A stretch of 64,000 nt of DNA from Amblyomma americanum (GCF_052857255.1 NC_135507.1:79528850-79592849), one strand, 5' to 3'. Counted from the first letter of the stretch, positions 9,830-20,937 are shown. The notes: generated by a model from the sequence alone, not told the origin. Numbers and translations: made by a program.

Positions 9830-10143
9830 ACCGCACGCGCACCTGAAACATGCGCGCTACCAAGCGCTAGAAATCGCGCGCGACTGAGCATTCAAAAATG
9901 GCATGGTTGAGAGTTTCAGTCCGACCGCATTGCGGACATGAGGCGCAGGGCGCCGCAAAGCGGTCAGCTGTCGGTGGCGCTTCCCATTCACGAAGCCAGG
10001 TAAAATTGGATACCTCAGCGGCGTAGACAGGCAAAGATTCTTTGTTTCCGCCTTTTACGCACTTTCCTGTGCTGGGCTACATTCAGGTTGCGAATCGCGT
10101 CATATTCGCAAGTTTCACTCGCGGACAATTCTTTCAAATCACA
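9830..10143 (-). pseudogene. Older L1/Tx1 LINE, 3' segment
   Basis: On the minus strand the protein following the interrupting LINE reads through a knuckle-like block (CPQCGRTETLNHAIFEC, then DFWRLVARM), the typical end of L1/Tx1-group ORF2. It continues the polyprotein at 13280-16118. Several shifts and stops make it a relic. The 3' boundary is not resolved. Confidence 0.65.
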
Positions 10144-10524
10144 CAACAGAGTGTAGAAAGTTTACAAACTAATAAGGAAGGAAACTCAACAATAGACGAT
10201 CTAAAGACATTCATGCAGCAGCAAATGCAGCAGATGCAGCAGCAGATACAGCAACTAAATCAAAAGATAGCCCTGCAAGATCAGAGCTTCCGCACCTATG
10301 TAAAGAGTCAAAACAAACAGAAGACAGTAAATGACGCTAGGGACCGCCTCTACAATGAGCGCAGGTTTGGATCAGAATCCCAGGGAACAAACAACAGTAC
10401 CAATACGATAACATGGCAGGACAACAACAACAAGAGATATGGCTGTGAAATTGCCGGAGCTACAGGCGTAAGCAAGGGTTCTTACAGCAATTCATTAACA
10501 CTAGAGGAAACCCACAAGATCTAA
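10144..10524 (+). pseudogene. I-group LINE ORF1, C-terminal part
   Basis: A Gln-rich, coiled-coil-like segment (repeated MQQ/IQQ units, roughly 10210-10275) and a polar tail. A coiled coil at the end of the gag-like ORF1 is also seen in the better preserved element at 21.6-26.8 kb. The zinc knuckles are lost to 5' truncation. Confidence 0.6.
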
Positions 10525-10830
10525 TACTTCTACAAGAGACAAATTGCACCCCAACCCTAAAAGGATACTCATGTCAGGAGAACGGAAGAACAGCAACTCT
10601 CATTAGCAACAAAATTACAACCATAGCTCATAAGGAGTTTGAAGACACACAGCTAGAACACATAATAACTGAAGTGATTCCCAAGAGAAAAAGAAAATCT
10701 AAAAGCACTTTTATAGTAAATTTGTACAGCCCACCTAAAAATAAAGGAGACTTCATTAAGCTTTTTGAGGAAGCAAAGAAGCTTGCAGGGCAGAATATCC
10801 TAATAATAGCAGGGGATCCTGCAGGCGAAT
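10413..10830 (+). pseudogene. I-group LINE endonuclease, truncated
   Basis: In a frame overlapping the end of ORF1, the sequence runs from an ATG at 10413 through IW-L-stop-NCRSYRRKQ, DLILLQETN (catalytic Glu), IVNLYSPPKNKG and LIIAGD. The expected tryptophan codon at 10446-10448 is TGA. After the GD of the GDFN motif the sequence jumps to the start of the RT region, deleting the second half of the endonuclease. A short direct repeat (agcaggcgaa-like) lies at the junction. Confidence 0.75.
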
Positions 10831-12067
10831 AGCAGGCGAAGAAAACCAAACCACGGACAGACCCATCACAAGAGAAGAGGTCGTCGAGGCCACAAGGGCA
10901 AAAACGAAAAATACGGCAGCAGGGGCGGACAAGATTCATAACTCGTTAATCCGAAAGTTAAGCGACGAAGCAATCAGCCAACTCACCCTATACCTAAACA
11001 AACAATGGGAAGAAGGGACGGTCCCAGCGGAGTGGAAACACGCCGTAGTCGTCATGATCCCCAAGCCCGGCAAGAAACTCCAAATTGAAAACCTCAGACC
11101 GATCTCGCTAACATCATGCCTAGGCAAGCTGTACGAGAGAATAGTTACCCGACGAATACAAACGCATCTAGAAGACGGAGAATGGTACCCCAACACCATG
11201 TTCGGATTCAGGGCAAATTTATCAACCCAAGACATCTTGCTACAACTAAAAGAAGAGGTACTCGAAACAATGCCAAAGAACGGGGAGAACGTTGTCATGG
11301 CCATCGATATTAAAGGGGCTTTTGACAACGTATCCCATGCCGCCATTATGAAAGGACTTAACACCACCAACTGCGGGAAGAAGTTCCATGACTACGTTAG
11401 AAGCTTCCTCACGGACAGAACAGCGACGGTAGGCCTAGGAGACCTGCGGAGTGACACCTTTCAAACGCCATGCAAGGGCACTCCGCAAGGCTCAGTAATC
11501 TCTCCAATACTCTTTACCATAACGATGGTCAACCTCGCCAAGAAACTCAGCCAAGTCCAGGGGATTAGTCATGCAATGTACGCAGACGATATCACCATCT
11601 GGACCACCCAAGGCTCACTGGGGGAGAAGCAGGAGGCGCTACAAGAGGCTGCCACCTGCATTGAAGAATACACAAAACAAAGAGGACTTAAATGCTCCAC
11701 GGAAAAATCTGAGCTGCTCAGAGTGGGTAGGCACCCTACGGATGCTCCACTCGAAATAAAACTAGAGGGCCAGAACATCCCGGAACAAAAGATGATCAGA
11801 ATCCTCGGCATGTGGCTGCAAGGAAGCCGGAAGTGCAGTCATACACTCAGCCTGCTAAGCAAAGCGGCAGGACATGTAGGCCGGATTATCTGCAGAGTAG
11901 CGCACAAGAGGTATGGCATGAAGGAGGAGGACACACTCAGGCTAGTCAACAGCCTAGTGGTCAGCCGGGTAACATATTCATTACGGTACCATGTGACTAT
12001 CAAAGCAGAGAAGGAGCAAGCGGAGACAATACTCCGGAAGGCATACAAAATAGCTCTTCATCTCCCA
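10831..12067 (+). CDS. I-group LINE reverse transcriptase
   Basis: Continuous frame with all core RT motifs: MIPKPGKK, LRPISLTSCLGKLYERI, FGFRANLSTQDILLQL, the palm aspartate in AIDIKGAFDNVSH, GTPQGSVISPILF and MYADDITIW. The thumb begins (IRILGMWLQG) before the frame is lost near the stop at 12067-12070. It would copy the element's RNA at a nicked target. No functional start codon is linked to it after the upstream deletion. Confidence 0.88.
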
Positions 12068-12074
12068 TGAAATA

Positions 12075-13158
12075 CATCCAACGACAAGCTCATGCAACTC
12101 GGAACCTGCAACACCTTCGAAGAATTAAGAGAATGCCAGCTCAAGGCACAAATACGAAGACTTAGCAACACAACGACTGGAAGAGCACTCCGGAAAAAGC
12201 TAGGTCGGGAAATGGAAAAGCCACAAAATAGCAGGGCCGCAATACCAGACCCACTAAGAAAGAAGCTATGCATACAACCTATCCCCAAAACATGGATCCA
12301 AACCTTCATGCTAACAGGAGACAGATTAGCGTAGAATTTTATGAGAGGAACATGGGGCATCGGGACAACACAGTCTACACTGATGCCTCCCTATACCCCC
12401 AAACGCACAAAAATAGCGCGGTAGCAGTAGTTGTAAATTACCACGGAGAACACATCACAAGCCTCACAGCCGAAGTTTCTAACATAACGGAGGCAGACGA
12501 GATTGCTGTCGCCCTGGCAGCGAATGAAGGATATAGGACAGGGAGATCCCTTAACATCTTAACGGATTCACAACCGGCGTGCCGAAACTATACTAGAGGC
12601 AGAATTAACAGCACGGCACTCAAGATCCTCAGTAGAGCTCTGCTCCCTAACGGACGACTAATACACAACATAATCTGGATACCGAGTCACGCAGGGATCA
12701 GGGGCAACGAAGGGGCAGACAACCTAGCTCGAGGAATGACCAGCCGAGCAGGAACGTCATTAACCCCGGAGGGGCCCCAGATTAATTGCGGGGACAGCTA
12801 TTCGCAATTATTAAACCTATATAAGGGGCTAAGATTCTAGTACCCCCCACCACATAAAGCATTATCCAAGGAGGAAGCCACAGGATGGCGAAGACTGCAA
12901 ACAGGCTCCTTCCCAAACTTATACATATTAAACAAGATGTTCCCCACACAGTATAGCGCCAACTGTCCGTGGTGCGGAGCAAAACCAACACTATATCATG
13001 TCACATGGGAGTGCGGAAGAAATCAAGCATTCCACAAACACAAAACACCAAGTGCGGAGCAATGGGAGAGCCGGCTCACCAGCTGCGAGCTAGGGGTTCA
13101 AAGGGCCCTCATAGCACACGCAAGCGAGGTGGCCCGACTCAGTGGAGCCCTGGACTAG
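12075..13158 (+). pseudogene. I-group LINE thumb, RNase H and terminal knuckle
   Basis: After a shift, the thumb continues to about 12330. RNase H then follows with all four acidic positions visible: YTDAS, ADEIAVALA, TDSQ and GNEGADNLAR. An in-frame TAG at 12838-12840 interrupts an otherwise open frame. Translation then runs through YPPPHKAL and the terminal CPWCGAKPTLYHVTWEC knuckle to a natural stop at 13156-13158. RNase H plus this knuckle is the hallmark used here for the I-group. Confidence 0.85.
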
Positions 13159-13229
13159 GGGCCCACCCACGGCCAAGGAGGACCCAAGCTTCAAGACGAA
13201 CACTTCATCTTCTACCGCTACTACTTCCT

Positions 13230-13273
13230 AAAGGAACCAATAAAGTTTTTCATTCATTCATTCATTCATTCAA
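13230..13273 (+). repeat. LINE 3' tail, (ATTC)n
   Basis: An aataaag motif followed by five tandem ATTC units forms the 3' terminus of the I-group LINE. Simple-repeat tails instead of poly(A) are typical of the group. Confidence 0.85.
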
Positions 13274-13279
13274 ATCACA

Positions 13280-14240
13280 ATCAGGAAGTGTACCTTCAAG
13301 AAAATGTAAGGATTTCACCACATATGTAAAGAAAGCTGGCGACTTTTCAGTTGCAGGGCCTTTCCAATTTGATAACTCAAAGAAGCGACACGATGTTCGC
13401 ATCAAATTGGCGTGTAGTGCCCTTCCTCGGTACGCCGTGGCTGAGATAAGGTCCCACATGGCCCTTAAGAACAATACACGACACATAACTTCAAGATCCT
13501 GGATTCTGAAGCCACCAATGTCGGTGGGCAGGCGAACAAAAACTCTTGCAACGCTCTCTGCGTGTCCACCCCAGGAGAAAGATCCACACGCTGTGGCAAG
13601 CCTCTGGAGGACGCGGCGAGGAGGGCGCGCTATTTTCGCGACGTAGAATAAGGAAGCTATTAGGCTTGTTCTGATAAGGCAAGCTCGTTCAGAGAAAGGT
13701 AGGTCGAATGATTTTGCGACTTCGATACGCGGATCAGCCTTGCGTTTTATTTTATTCCAGGTGGCTCGGGCTACTCACCGAAGGCGAGGAACGTAACACC
13801 AAGGACTTTTACGCCACCTACCTATTGGATAATATCGGCAATTTGGTCATTAAAAGATCCAAAGCGTAAAGCCTAGCTTTTAGCTGGATTGAGACGTGCA
13901 CCTGACAGGCAACTGTAAGTGTGAAAGAGGCTCAGAAATGCTCTATAGCTGTCAATGTTTCTAATAAACAGAGAAATATCAGCATAAGCTGCAACTTTAA
14001 CCTCGGCTATGCCTGGGAGAAGAAAGCCCCGTATCGACTTGCAAATTTGAATTTGTTGCAACAGCGGTTCTATGCAAAGGACGAAAAGAATTGATGACAG
14101 TGGGGAACCCTGCATGGCGTATTCCACGGCTCACTGGAATGCGGTCGCTTATCTGATCGTTCACTGCGAGGCTTGCTGCTAAGTCGGTGTGCAACTATCT
14201 CAAGACGTCTATCAGACGCCTTGGGAAGCAAAAGCAGTCT
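13280..14240 (-). pseudogene. Older L1/Tx1 LINE, RT palm end and C-terminal region
   Basis: Minus-strand relic. The upstream end holds the RT block QGSPLSSILFVLCIEPLL and a degraded motif C (AYAD followed by ISLF rather than DV). The downstream end holds the connection region (SFSWGGHAERVARVF and FLRAMWDLI). Several shifts are needed to follow it. The nested I-group LINE breaks it on the left and a rearranged Ruka breaks it on the right. Confidence 0.75.
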
Positions 14241-14244
14241 AGAA

Positions 14245-14548
14245 CTATAAAAATAATAATAATAAGTATAATAATTGGTTTTGAGGGAAAGGAAATGGCG
14301 CAGTATCTATCTCATATATCGTTGGACACCTGAACCGCGCCGAAAGGGAAGAGATAAAGGAGAGATTGAAAGAACAAAGGAAGAAGTGCCCGCAGTGGAG
14401 GGCTCCGGAATAATTTCGACCACCTGGGCCGACCACGCAGCCGCCGTGGTCGGGTTCGAACCGCGGCGGCTGCGATTTTATGGAGGAAAAACGCTAAGGC
14501 GCCCGTGTGCTGTGCGATGTCAGTGCACGTTAAAGATCCCCAGGTGAA
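14245..14548. mobile_element. Ruka SINE with inverted 5' half
   Basis: The left part (to about 14429) is a minus-strand Ruka 3' half ending gaccacctggg. The right part (about 14447-14548) is plus-strand Ruka from the B box through ccccaggtg. The two halves of one SINE therefore face each other, the pattern expected from twin-priming-type inversion or from a later rearrangement. It interrupts the RT of the older L1/Tx1 LINE. Confidence 0.8.
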
Positions 14549-14559
14549 TATGGTATTCA

Positions 14560-16118
14560 CGCTCAACGTGGTCAAAGGCTTCTTCTTGATCTAGGGAAAC
14601 AAAAGCTTCCAAAACCTGCGTGAGAGTAGCAAAAGTGAACAAGTCGCGGTTTAAATCTAGTGACGAAAAATTTGTGCGTCCGGCACACAACAAGTCTGAG
14701 CATTGCTTATTATGTCAGGAAGCGCTTACGTGATGCGATGTGCTAGTATTGCAGCTAGTATTTTATAATCGGAGTTCAGGAAGGAGATAGGCCTCCATGC
14801 ATTTTGATCGGACGGCACACCACCACTCTTTAGAAGGAGCACTATACGATTCTCGCGAAAAGATTCCGGCCGAAACCCTTCGACAAGAAGGGCATTGAGC
14901 ATGAACAAAAGATGCACAAGTATCTCCGTGAAGAAAGTTTTGTAAAAAGCAAGTGGTAGCCCGTCTGGACCGGCTGCAGCGGAGGCGTTCATCTCCTGGA
15001 AATCCAGGCAACGCTCTTCCAGCGTGACTGGATTACATAGGCTGTCGAGGCGCTCTTCAGGTATGCAAGCTATGCCTGAGCAAAATTCACGAACAGCTGC
15101 ATTTAGATCGCTTATGCCTGTGCGCTCAGCTGTAAAGAGGCTTGTCAAATGTTCAGTAAAGACAGCATTGATTTTCTCAGCGGTATCTGACTATTCACCA
15201 TTCGGAAGTTCGACAAACGGGATGGTTGCTCGACCCTCTACGGAACCGTAGCGAACACTGCGAAGTACAGCAGGTTCCGCGACTGGTCTACCACTAATAT
15301 AGGTTTGTGCTGCAGTTCGGGAGCTGAGGCGGAGCAAGGGTTCATAGCGCGCTTGTAGCTGATTGAGGTAATCCTGCATTGTAAAAGTGAGGGGCGCAAC
15401 ACGCTGCACAATGCGTGCCCTTCGAAGGGTGTCGTCAATTTCTGCAGTTAAACGTAACTTTCTATTTCTGCCAGCTTTGGCCAGCTTGTCACGCTAACTA
15501 GCTTTTAAATCGTCCCAGCTGCGTGGTTGTGCGGGATGACTGCACGGAGGACCGTACTTTCGTGGTCATGCACTAGTGTCATGATCATTTTCCAAAAAGT
15601 CTTGGCTGGGGCGGGCTGACGAAAGTGCAGCCTCACAGATACTGGGAAATGGTCGGTTATGCGTGGAACATCTGGCGGAAAAACCAGGACATCGCAACTC
15701 GTGACATGAGTAGCGAGAATTGGCAGAAAGAAGAAACGATCGAGCCTGCTCATGTTCGAGCCCCGTTGCCATGTGGCAGCAAGCTCGTTACCATGTAGTT
15801 CAACCCATGGATCTATAAGGTTAAAGTTATGGATGAGCTGTTTTAAAGTTCGGACACCAGTATACGGCCGGCCTTGCCTGCGACCGCTTACATCCCTGTA
15901 GGAATCCTCGACGCAGGTAAAATCCTCACTAAAGTTGGATGACCATGTAGCATGAAAGAATGGAGAGAATAGAAAAAACAGATGTAAACGAACGTTGGGC
16001 TGGAGCGTACACTACAAGCGCTCTCACTCGCCTTTCATGAAGGTTAAAATCCACGGATAGGGTGCAACCATCAAAGCTGTACTTGCTGTGGGCACCACGG
16101 AACTCCTGGACTATACGA
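14560..16118 (-). pseudogene. Older L1/Tx1 LINE, endonuclease and N-terminal RT
   Basis: From high to low coordinate on the minus strand: endonuclease blocks (EFRGAHSKYSFDG, ALVVYAPAQRSF, LIHNFNLIDPW, MSRLDRFF, ITDHFPVSV), a basic linker, then RT entry (AAAGPDGLPLAFYKTFF and NAWRPISFLNSDYKILA) and the palm block FVSLDQEEAFDHVE. Stops and shifts separate nearly every block. The right end is cut at about 16119 by the (CCA)n tail of another LINE. Confidence 0.75.
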
Positions 16119-17450
16119 CGGGTGGTGGTGGTGAAAACATTTATTATTCATAGAGAGAGGTGGTGGGGGTCGTGACCTGAAGGGTCACGCCCTTACAACC
16201 ACTAGGAGGGATACCTAGTCAGGCACCCCATTGCCGGTTGCCGCAGCCCGGGCGCGCTGCGTTAAGGCCCTTTGGGCCTCGAGGGTGCAACAGCCGGACC
16301 GGATCGCCTCTCATTCCTCTCGCGTGGGGTTTGGGTTAGGGGGTAGGGTTGCGTTCTTCTGGCAGGGCCCAACAATGTGGTAGGTATCAGACACCTCCCC
16401 ACAGCGTGAGCACCACCCGTCGAATTGCGGATCGAAATGCTTTAGAGTTGCCGGACACAACATCATGTTAATGAGCAGGCGCATGCAGGAGTACCCGCTC
16501 GCTGGCCTTCCCCAGCACTATGCACGGGTGAGAAGAGTTTGGTGCTTGGATTTGCAATAATCGCATATTTCCTTAAATGTGTAAACCGGATTAAAATCGG
16601 AGTCCTGGTCAGCGGCGGATCCCTTGGGAAATTCCCGGAAACAGAGCGGGCGGGCGGCGGCGTCGGCTGCTTCGTTTCCTCGGAGGCCTTGGTGACCTTG
16701 AGCCCAAACGAGAGATCGGTGCGCAGGATCAGAGTCTCGGCTACAATTTTGTAGATGCGATAAGCCAGTGGAGTAGCCCGCCCTTGCTCGACGTTTTGAC
16801 AAGCGCCTCGAGAGTCGGTGAATATGTATTTGGAGCAGGAGTCGGAAGCTGCCAGGGCGATGACAACCTCTTCTGCGTGAATTGCTCACTGGGCCTTGAA
16901 AGTAAGGCCGTTTGCTGTTCTGCCCCCGTGGACGACCGCGGCCGTGTACCATCCCCTGGGGTCCGGGCCGGGGGCGTCCACGTAGAAGACTCCTGGTTTG
17001 CTCCCAAAATGGCGGTGCAAGGCTTCCGCCCGCGCAAGGCGCAAGGCTTCCGCCCGCGCCAGGCGCCTGCCATTATGGTCCTCCTTGCACATGGTGTGGA
17101 GAGGCCGCACGTGGAGGGCCCGTCTCCAGTGTACGGGAAGGCGGCATCTCTCCTCTGTGAATTGGGTGTGCTGGATGTGCATACGGGCTAGAAAGCGGCT
17201 ACACGACCCTGTCTTTGTGAGACGAGTGTATTGATTGTGGAGGTGTGCCTCCCGAAGCTCCCTGAAAGTGTTCACCATCCCCAGTGCCATGAGGTGGCCG
17301 ATAGAGGTAGAGACCTGGAGGTCCAGCGATCGTTTTATGATTTTCCGGAGGATCACCTCAGGGGCATCCTCTTCCTGTTTCCTGCTTCCGGCGGGCGGAA
17401 TCCAGGCTCCGCCTTGAAGCTGAAGATCGCGGCGCAAACGGGCAAAGTAA
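16119..17450 (-). pseudogene. I-group LINE fragment, thumb to 3' end, (CCA)n tail
   Basis: Minus-strand 5'-truncated element. It has a thumb block (KIIKRSLDLQVSTS and VNTFRELREAHLHNQYTRL), RNase H pieces (FYVDAPGPDPRGWYTAAVV, then WAQGHQGLRGNEAADAAARP) and a degenerate tail. The first RNase H motif reads YVDA rather than YTDA, and the frames are shifted. It ends in an (ACC)n-type tail at 16115-16140. Two fragments with the same tail type lie at 43325-44217 and 46441-46925. Confidence 0.8.
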
Positions 17451-17465
17451 CGGCACTGATCGCCG

Positions 17466-17869
17466 GTGACAGAGCACCATGTAAGCATTTAAAAGTCGGA
17501 AATGAACGTTTCCGTGAAGCCGAACGCTTGCGCACCGCAAATGGAGCCGGTGCTTACTTGGTTAGGCGCCGCTAGCTAATGCATTCAGAGCACAAAAAGT
17601 TAGTGGTCCAGTAAAGCGGTTCTGCTCAACAAATTCAACGTCTAAGTGGAACCCGAGCTTGCGTTCAACGCTGATTGCGTACTGGCGGCGTAGCCTCGAA
17701 GTTTTAATCAATGTCACATTAGAATCTGAGATTTAGGAGAAGCGGAGACGATATTTTTACTCTTCATTTTGCTCTACCCTGCCGACGACGAACAGCAAAA
17801 AAAAAAGAAACTACGTGTGCTGTGCAATGAAAATTGGCCTTTCAAAAGTGGGCTTATGGAGGAAAAACT
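17466..17869. repeat. Segment D1, left part
   Basis: About 400 bp clearly homologous, in the same orientation, to 54642-55042. Shared strings include ggagccggtgcttacttg, ctgctcaacaaattcaacgt and gttttaatcaatgtcacatt. No coding frame is conserved between the copies. This is the left edge of the direct duplication D1/D2. Confidence 0.85.
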
Positions 17870-18041
17870 TGAGGAAAAACAGGTGGTCGAAATTATTCCG
17901 GAGCCCTCCACTACGGCACCTCTTGCTTCCTTTCTTCATTCACTCCCTCCTTTATCCTGTCCCTTACGGCGCGGTTCAGGTGTCCAAAGATATATGACAG
18001 ATACTGCGCCATTTCTTTTCACCAAAAAACCAATTATTATT
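17870..18041 (+). mobile_element. Ruka SINE lacking its tRNA head (shared with D2)
   Basis: Body and 3' end of Ruka are present, but A and B boxes are absent. The orthologous position in D2 (55043-55359) holds a complete copy with the same right flank. The D1 copy therefore lost its head after duplication; it was not inserted truncated. Confidence 0.8.
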
Positions 18042-18680
18042 AAAAGTGGGCTGTTTGAGGAAAGGAAACGGTGCAAGAATTGTCTAATCTCGGTGGACAC
18101 CCCAACCGCACCGTAAGAGAAAGGAGGAAAGTCGTAGTGAAATGAAAAATAAAGTGTTTCCGTCCCCGCCGCGGTGGCTCAGTGGTTAGGGCGCTCGACT
18201 GCTGATCCGGAATTCCCGGGTTCGAACCCGACCGCGGCGGCTGCGTTTTTATGGAGGAAAAACGCTCAGGCGCCCGTGTGCTGTGCGATGTCAGTGCACG
18301 TTAAAGATCCTGAGGTGGTGGAAATTATTCCGGAGCCCTCCACTGCGGCACCGCCTTCTTCCTTTCTTCTTTCACTCCCTCCCTTATCCCTTCCCTTACG
18401 GCGCGGTTCAGGTGTCCAACGATATATGAGACAGATACTGCGCCATTTCCTTTCCCCAAAAACTAATTAATATTATTGTTTCCGTAGTGGAGGGCTCCAG
18501 AATAATTTAGACCACCTGTGGATCTCTAAACTGCACTGACATCGCACAGCAAACGAGCGCCTTTCGAATTTTGGCTCCATCGAAACGCTGCCTTAGCCGA
18601 CCGGATTATCCAGGGTCCTCTGGCGCAGCAGTCGAGTGCCCTTATCAGTGAGGGGCCGAAGCGTCGTGGATTTGATGGAC
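18042..18680 (-). mobile_element. Old Ruka-related SINE, split by a younger Ruka
   Basis: Degenerate minus-strand SINE (gaggaaaggaaacggtgcaa ... cggtggacacc ... gtagtggagggctcc ... ctccatcgaaacgctgcc) interrupted at 18164-18476. The same element is found in D2 at 55360-55560 and, for its right half, at 56350-56625. It was present before the segment duplicated. Confidence 0.7.
18164..18476 (+). mobile_element. Ruka SINE, full length, D1 only, 9-bp TSD
   Basis: Intact plus-strand copy with consensus A and B boxes. The string tgtttccgt lies at 18155-18163 and 18477-18485. The matching place in D2 (near 55473) reads continuously without a SINE, so this copy inserted after D1 and D2 separated. 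Confidence 0.95.
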
Positions 18681-18689
18681 TGCAGAATT

Positions 18690-19194
18690 CTTCATCACAC
18701 TCGTCTCATATTCACATTGAAAAACATTGTGTCTGCCTCTTACATCCTCACAATAATTTTCAGTTGTTCAGACATGTGGATTGCTGCTTTAAACCATTTG
18801 AATTAAGGACCAATAGATTTATAGCGCAAATCCTCAACTGCTACGTGGGTGAAATAATCCTGAGCTTATCATGCGAAGGTTGCATTCAGTCATTGAAACC
18901 TGTATAATTGCAGATCAGTGAACCTGAACGTCTACAATGCATGTAGCGAAGCTAGGTGGTTCGCCACGAATGTAAAGAAAATTTCTTTAATGGCAAGTTT
19001 TGCAGCCTAGAACAAGACACGAGTTGCCATCTGTCCCTGCGTGGTTTGTGTTCATCGAACAAAAACAGCTCGAAACATAATTTCTTTAAGCATGGCATGT
19101 TCAATGGCTTAGTGACTGCATTCAGCTGTTTGGAGTATTACTCAGTTGAGGCTGGCAGTAGGCAATTCTAAAATTATGTATTCAAGACAGTGGA
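18690..19194. other. D1-specific sequence, no recognisable feature
   Basis: About 500 bp of AT-rich DNA with only a short frame. D2 has repeat R4 and a Ruka at the equivalent place, so alignment is lost here. Confidence 0.5.
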
Positions 19195-19726
19195 CTGAGA
19201 AGAGTTAGCGGTACAAGCTGATCGGTAATAGTCGGGCAATTCCCGATTGGCTGATCACAGTGCATTGATAAGTAGCTTTTGGGTCCGATAGCAAAGCAAG
19301 ATCGAGTACCCAGATAGGCAAAGTAGAAAGGTGGCCCTTGAAAATACTTCAGAGATGTACAGTTTTTTTCACTACTCTCGGAAGGGCAGAGTGTCTTATT
19401 TTTGTATGCGAAACATGAATGTATCTACTAAGGGCAGACAGCCGCTCATTATGGCCGCGCGATAGAAATAACCAGGAAAATAAAATTTTTTAATTTTGCC
19501 TCCTGTATTTAGCAGCAACTCTCTGGTCTGGAATAGCTCATTTTTAGTATCTTTCACGACGAAAGCTTTAAACATTTTTATCTTTCCCTCACTTACATAA
19601 GAAGCGGCAACATTGCCTATACTTACGAAGAGCCTTGGGGTTAGGCTGCGAGCAGCACAGCGGGCCATGTAAATTAACATGATAGATACACCGTTAAGAC
19701 ATAGGAAGAAAGTAGAATTGTCCAGA
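19195..19726. repeat. Segment D1, middle part
   Basis: Homologous to D2 at 57385-57520 and 58947-59400. Shared strings include gagtacccagataggcaaag, ctaagggcagacagccgctc and ggaaataaccaggaaaat-like blocks. D2 holds a 1.4-kb insertion between the two parts and a small tandem duplication (59065-59170) of the second. Short frames on both strands are not conserved as protein. Confidence 0.8.
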
Positions 19727-20096
19727 GAGAGAGATAAAAACATTTATTGAAATCTCAATGAGATTAGCGGTGGGCCGTCGTGTTCATCGTTGACGTCTGG
19801 CCTCTTCGCAAGGTCGGGCCCGTATTCCAGGATTCCGCTGAGTCTTGCTGATTCGCATGCGTGCTGCACAAGTGCTCTTTGGGCTGTGAGCTCGCTGCTG
19901 GTAAGCAGACCCTCCCATTGACCCGCACTCGGGCTTTCAGTTTGTGGAATGCATAATTGCGTTTGCACTCCCATGTAATGTGGTATAGCGTGGGGGTTGC
20001 CCCGCACCACCTGCATGTGTCCCTGAATTGTGTAGGGTACATTCTGTGTAGAATGTATAGGTTGAAGAATGTTCCTGTTTGCAGTCTCCATACAAA
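19727..20096 (-). mobile_element. I-group LINE 3' end, D1 only
   Basis: A 5'-truncated minus-strand insertion of about 370 bp. It encodes the end of ORF2 (VWRLQTGTFFNLYILHRMYP, then CRWCGATPTLYHITWECKRN) and ends in aataaatgtttttatctctctc. D2 at 59396-59460 reads through the site without it. Its knuckle closely resembles that of the element at 10144-13268, so it is probably the same family. No TSD is evident. Confidence 0.85.
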
Positions 20097-20937
20097 CAAA
20101 CTCGGCTAAATAATAGCGTATTTGAAATCAAGAAGAAACATAATTGCAAGTACATGTGATGCGAAGGCAGATAACCGATGCATGTTCATACGTGGTAGCA
20201 ATGGATCGTAGGAGGAAGCAAGCGAAAGAGACGGTGGTAGAAAATCAGATGGACATATGAGATTAAGTAGTTTCCGGGGGTAAGGTGGCCGAACATGTCA
20301 AAGGACACAATTAGTGTGAGGCATACGGGAGAAGAAGCTGTTGTCCTTAACTAGGATTAGTCAGGCTGATTTAGAAGAGGGTTATGATTAGCGAGATATT
20401 ATAGATCACGCGTCCTCATATGAGACTCTAAGAGAAGCTTGTGCCATTAAGGAAAACTGTAGAGGTCAGAAGGCATGTTGAAATGCATTCGGTGTCTAAA
20501 CACGGCATAATTGCTACTTTTTAAAAAAGACAAGAGCGCCAAAATGACGTCGGCAACACTTCCACGCTGTTCTCAGCAAATCCGTCTTCGGCGAACGACG
20601 ACTAGCCATCTGCTTATGTGAATTGCGAAATAACAAAATAGTTTTGGAATATTTTACCGATTGATTAGACGCAACCATGAATTAAACCAAAGGGACATTA
20701 GTGTAAGCCAACGATAACTGTACGGTACAACGTTCACACTAGCCATGCATAAAAAATGGGCGAGTTTTAAAACGCCATGTCTCGGCAATATCCAATATAC
20801 AGGTGGTCCCACAAAACATGAGCCAAGGTGTTAAAAATGAAAAGGACTTCGTACGAGAATGTATTTGAGTGCATATACAGTGCATATAGAGTGCATATAG
20901 TGACCTAAATGAGGCATCTAGTTGGTGTAATATTTGG
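20097..20937. repeat. Segment D1, continuing
   Basis: Matches D2 at 59420-60130 in the same orientation. Shared strings include ttaaaccaaagggacatta, atgagccaagg and cgtaatattgg-type blocks. No ORF is conserved. The segment is interrupted at its right end by the CR1-like LINE. Confidence 0.8.

Larger units (their letters stand above)
10144..13268 (+). mobile_element. I-group LINE with 11-bp TSD, nested in an L1/Tx1 LINE
   Basis: A plus-strand element with the C-terminal part of ORF1, a shortened endonuclease, RT, RNase H, a terminal CCHC-like knuckle, a short 3'UTR and an (ATTC)n tail. The string ttcaaatcaca at 10133-10143 and 13269-13279 is a perfect 11-bp TSD. The DNA on both sides belongs to the same older L1/Tx1 LINE on the opposite strand. 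Defects are 5' truncation in ORF1, a TGA in the endonuclease start region, an endonuclease-to-RT deletion, a shift after the RT and an in-frame TAG after RNase H. Confidence 0.9.

Noticed and set aside
16886..17488. A 200-codon minus-strand gene starting in segment D1
   Set aside because: The first 15 residues or so are D1 sequence; the rest is a LINE thumb and RNase H relic with shifts.
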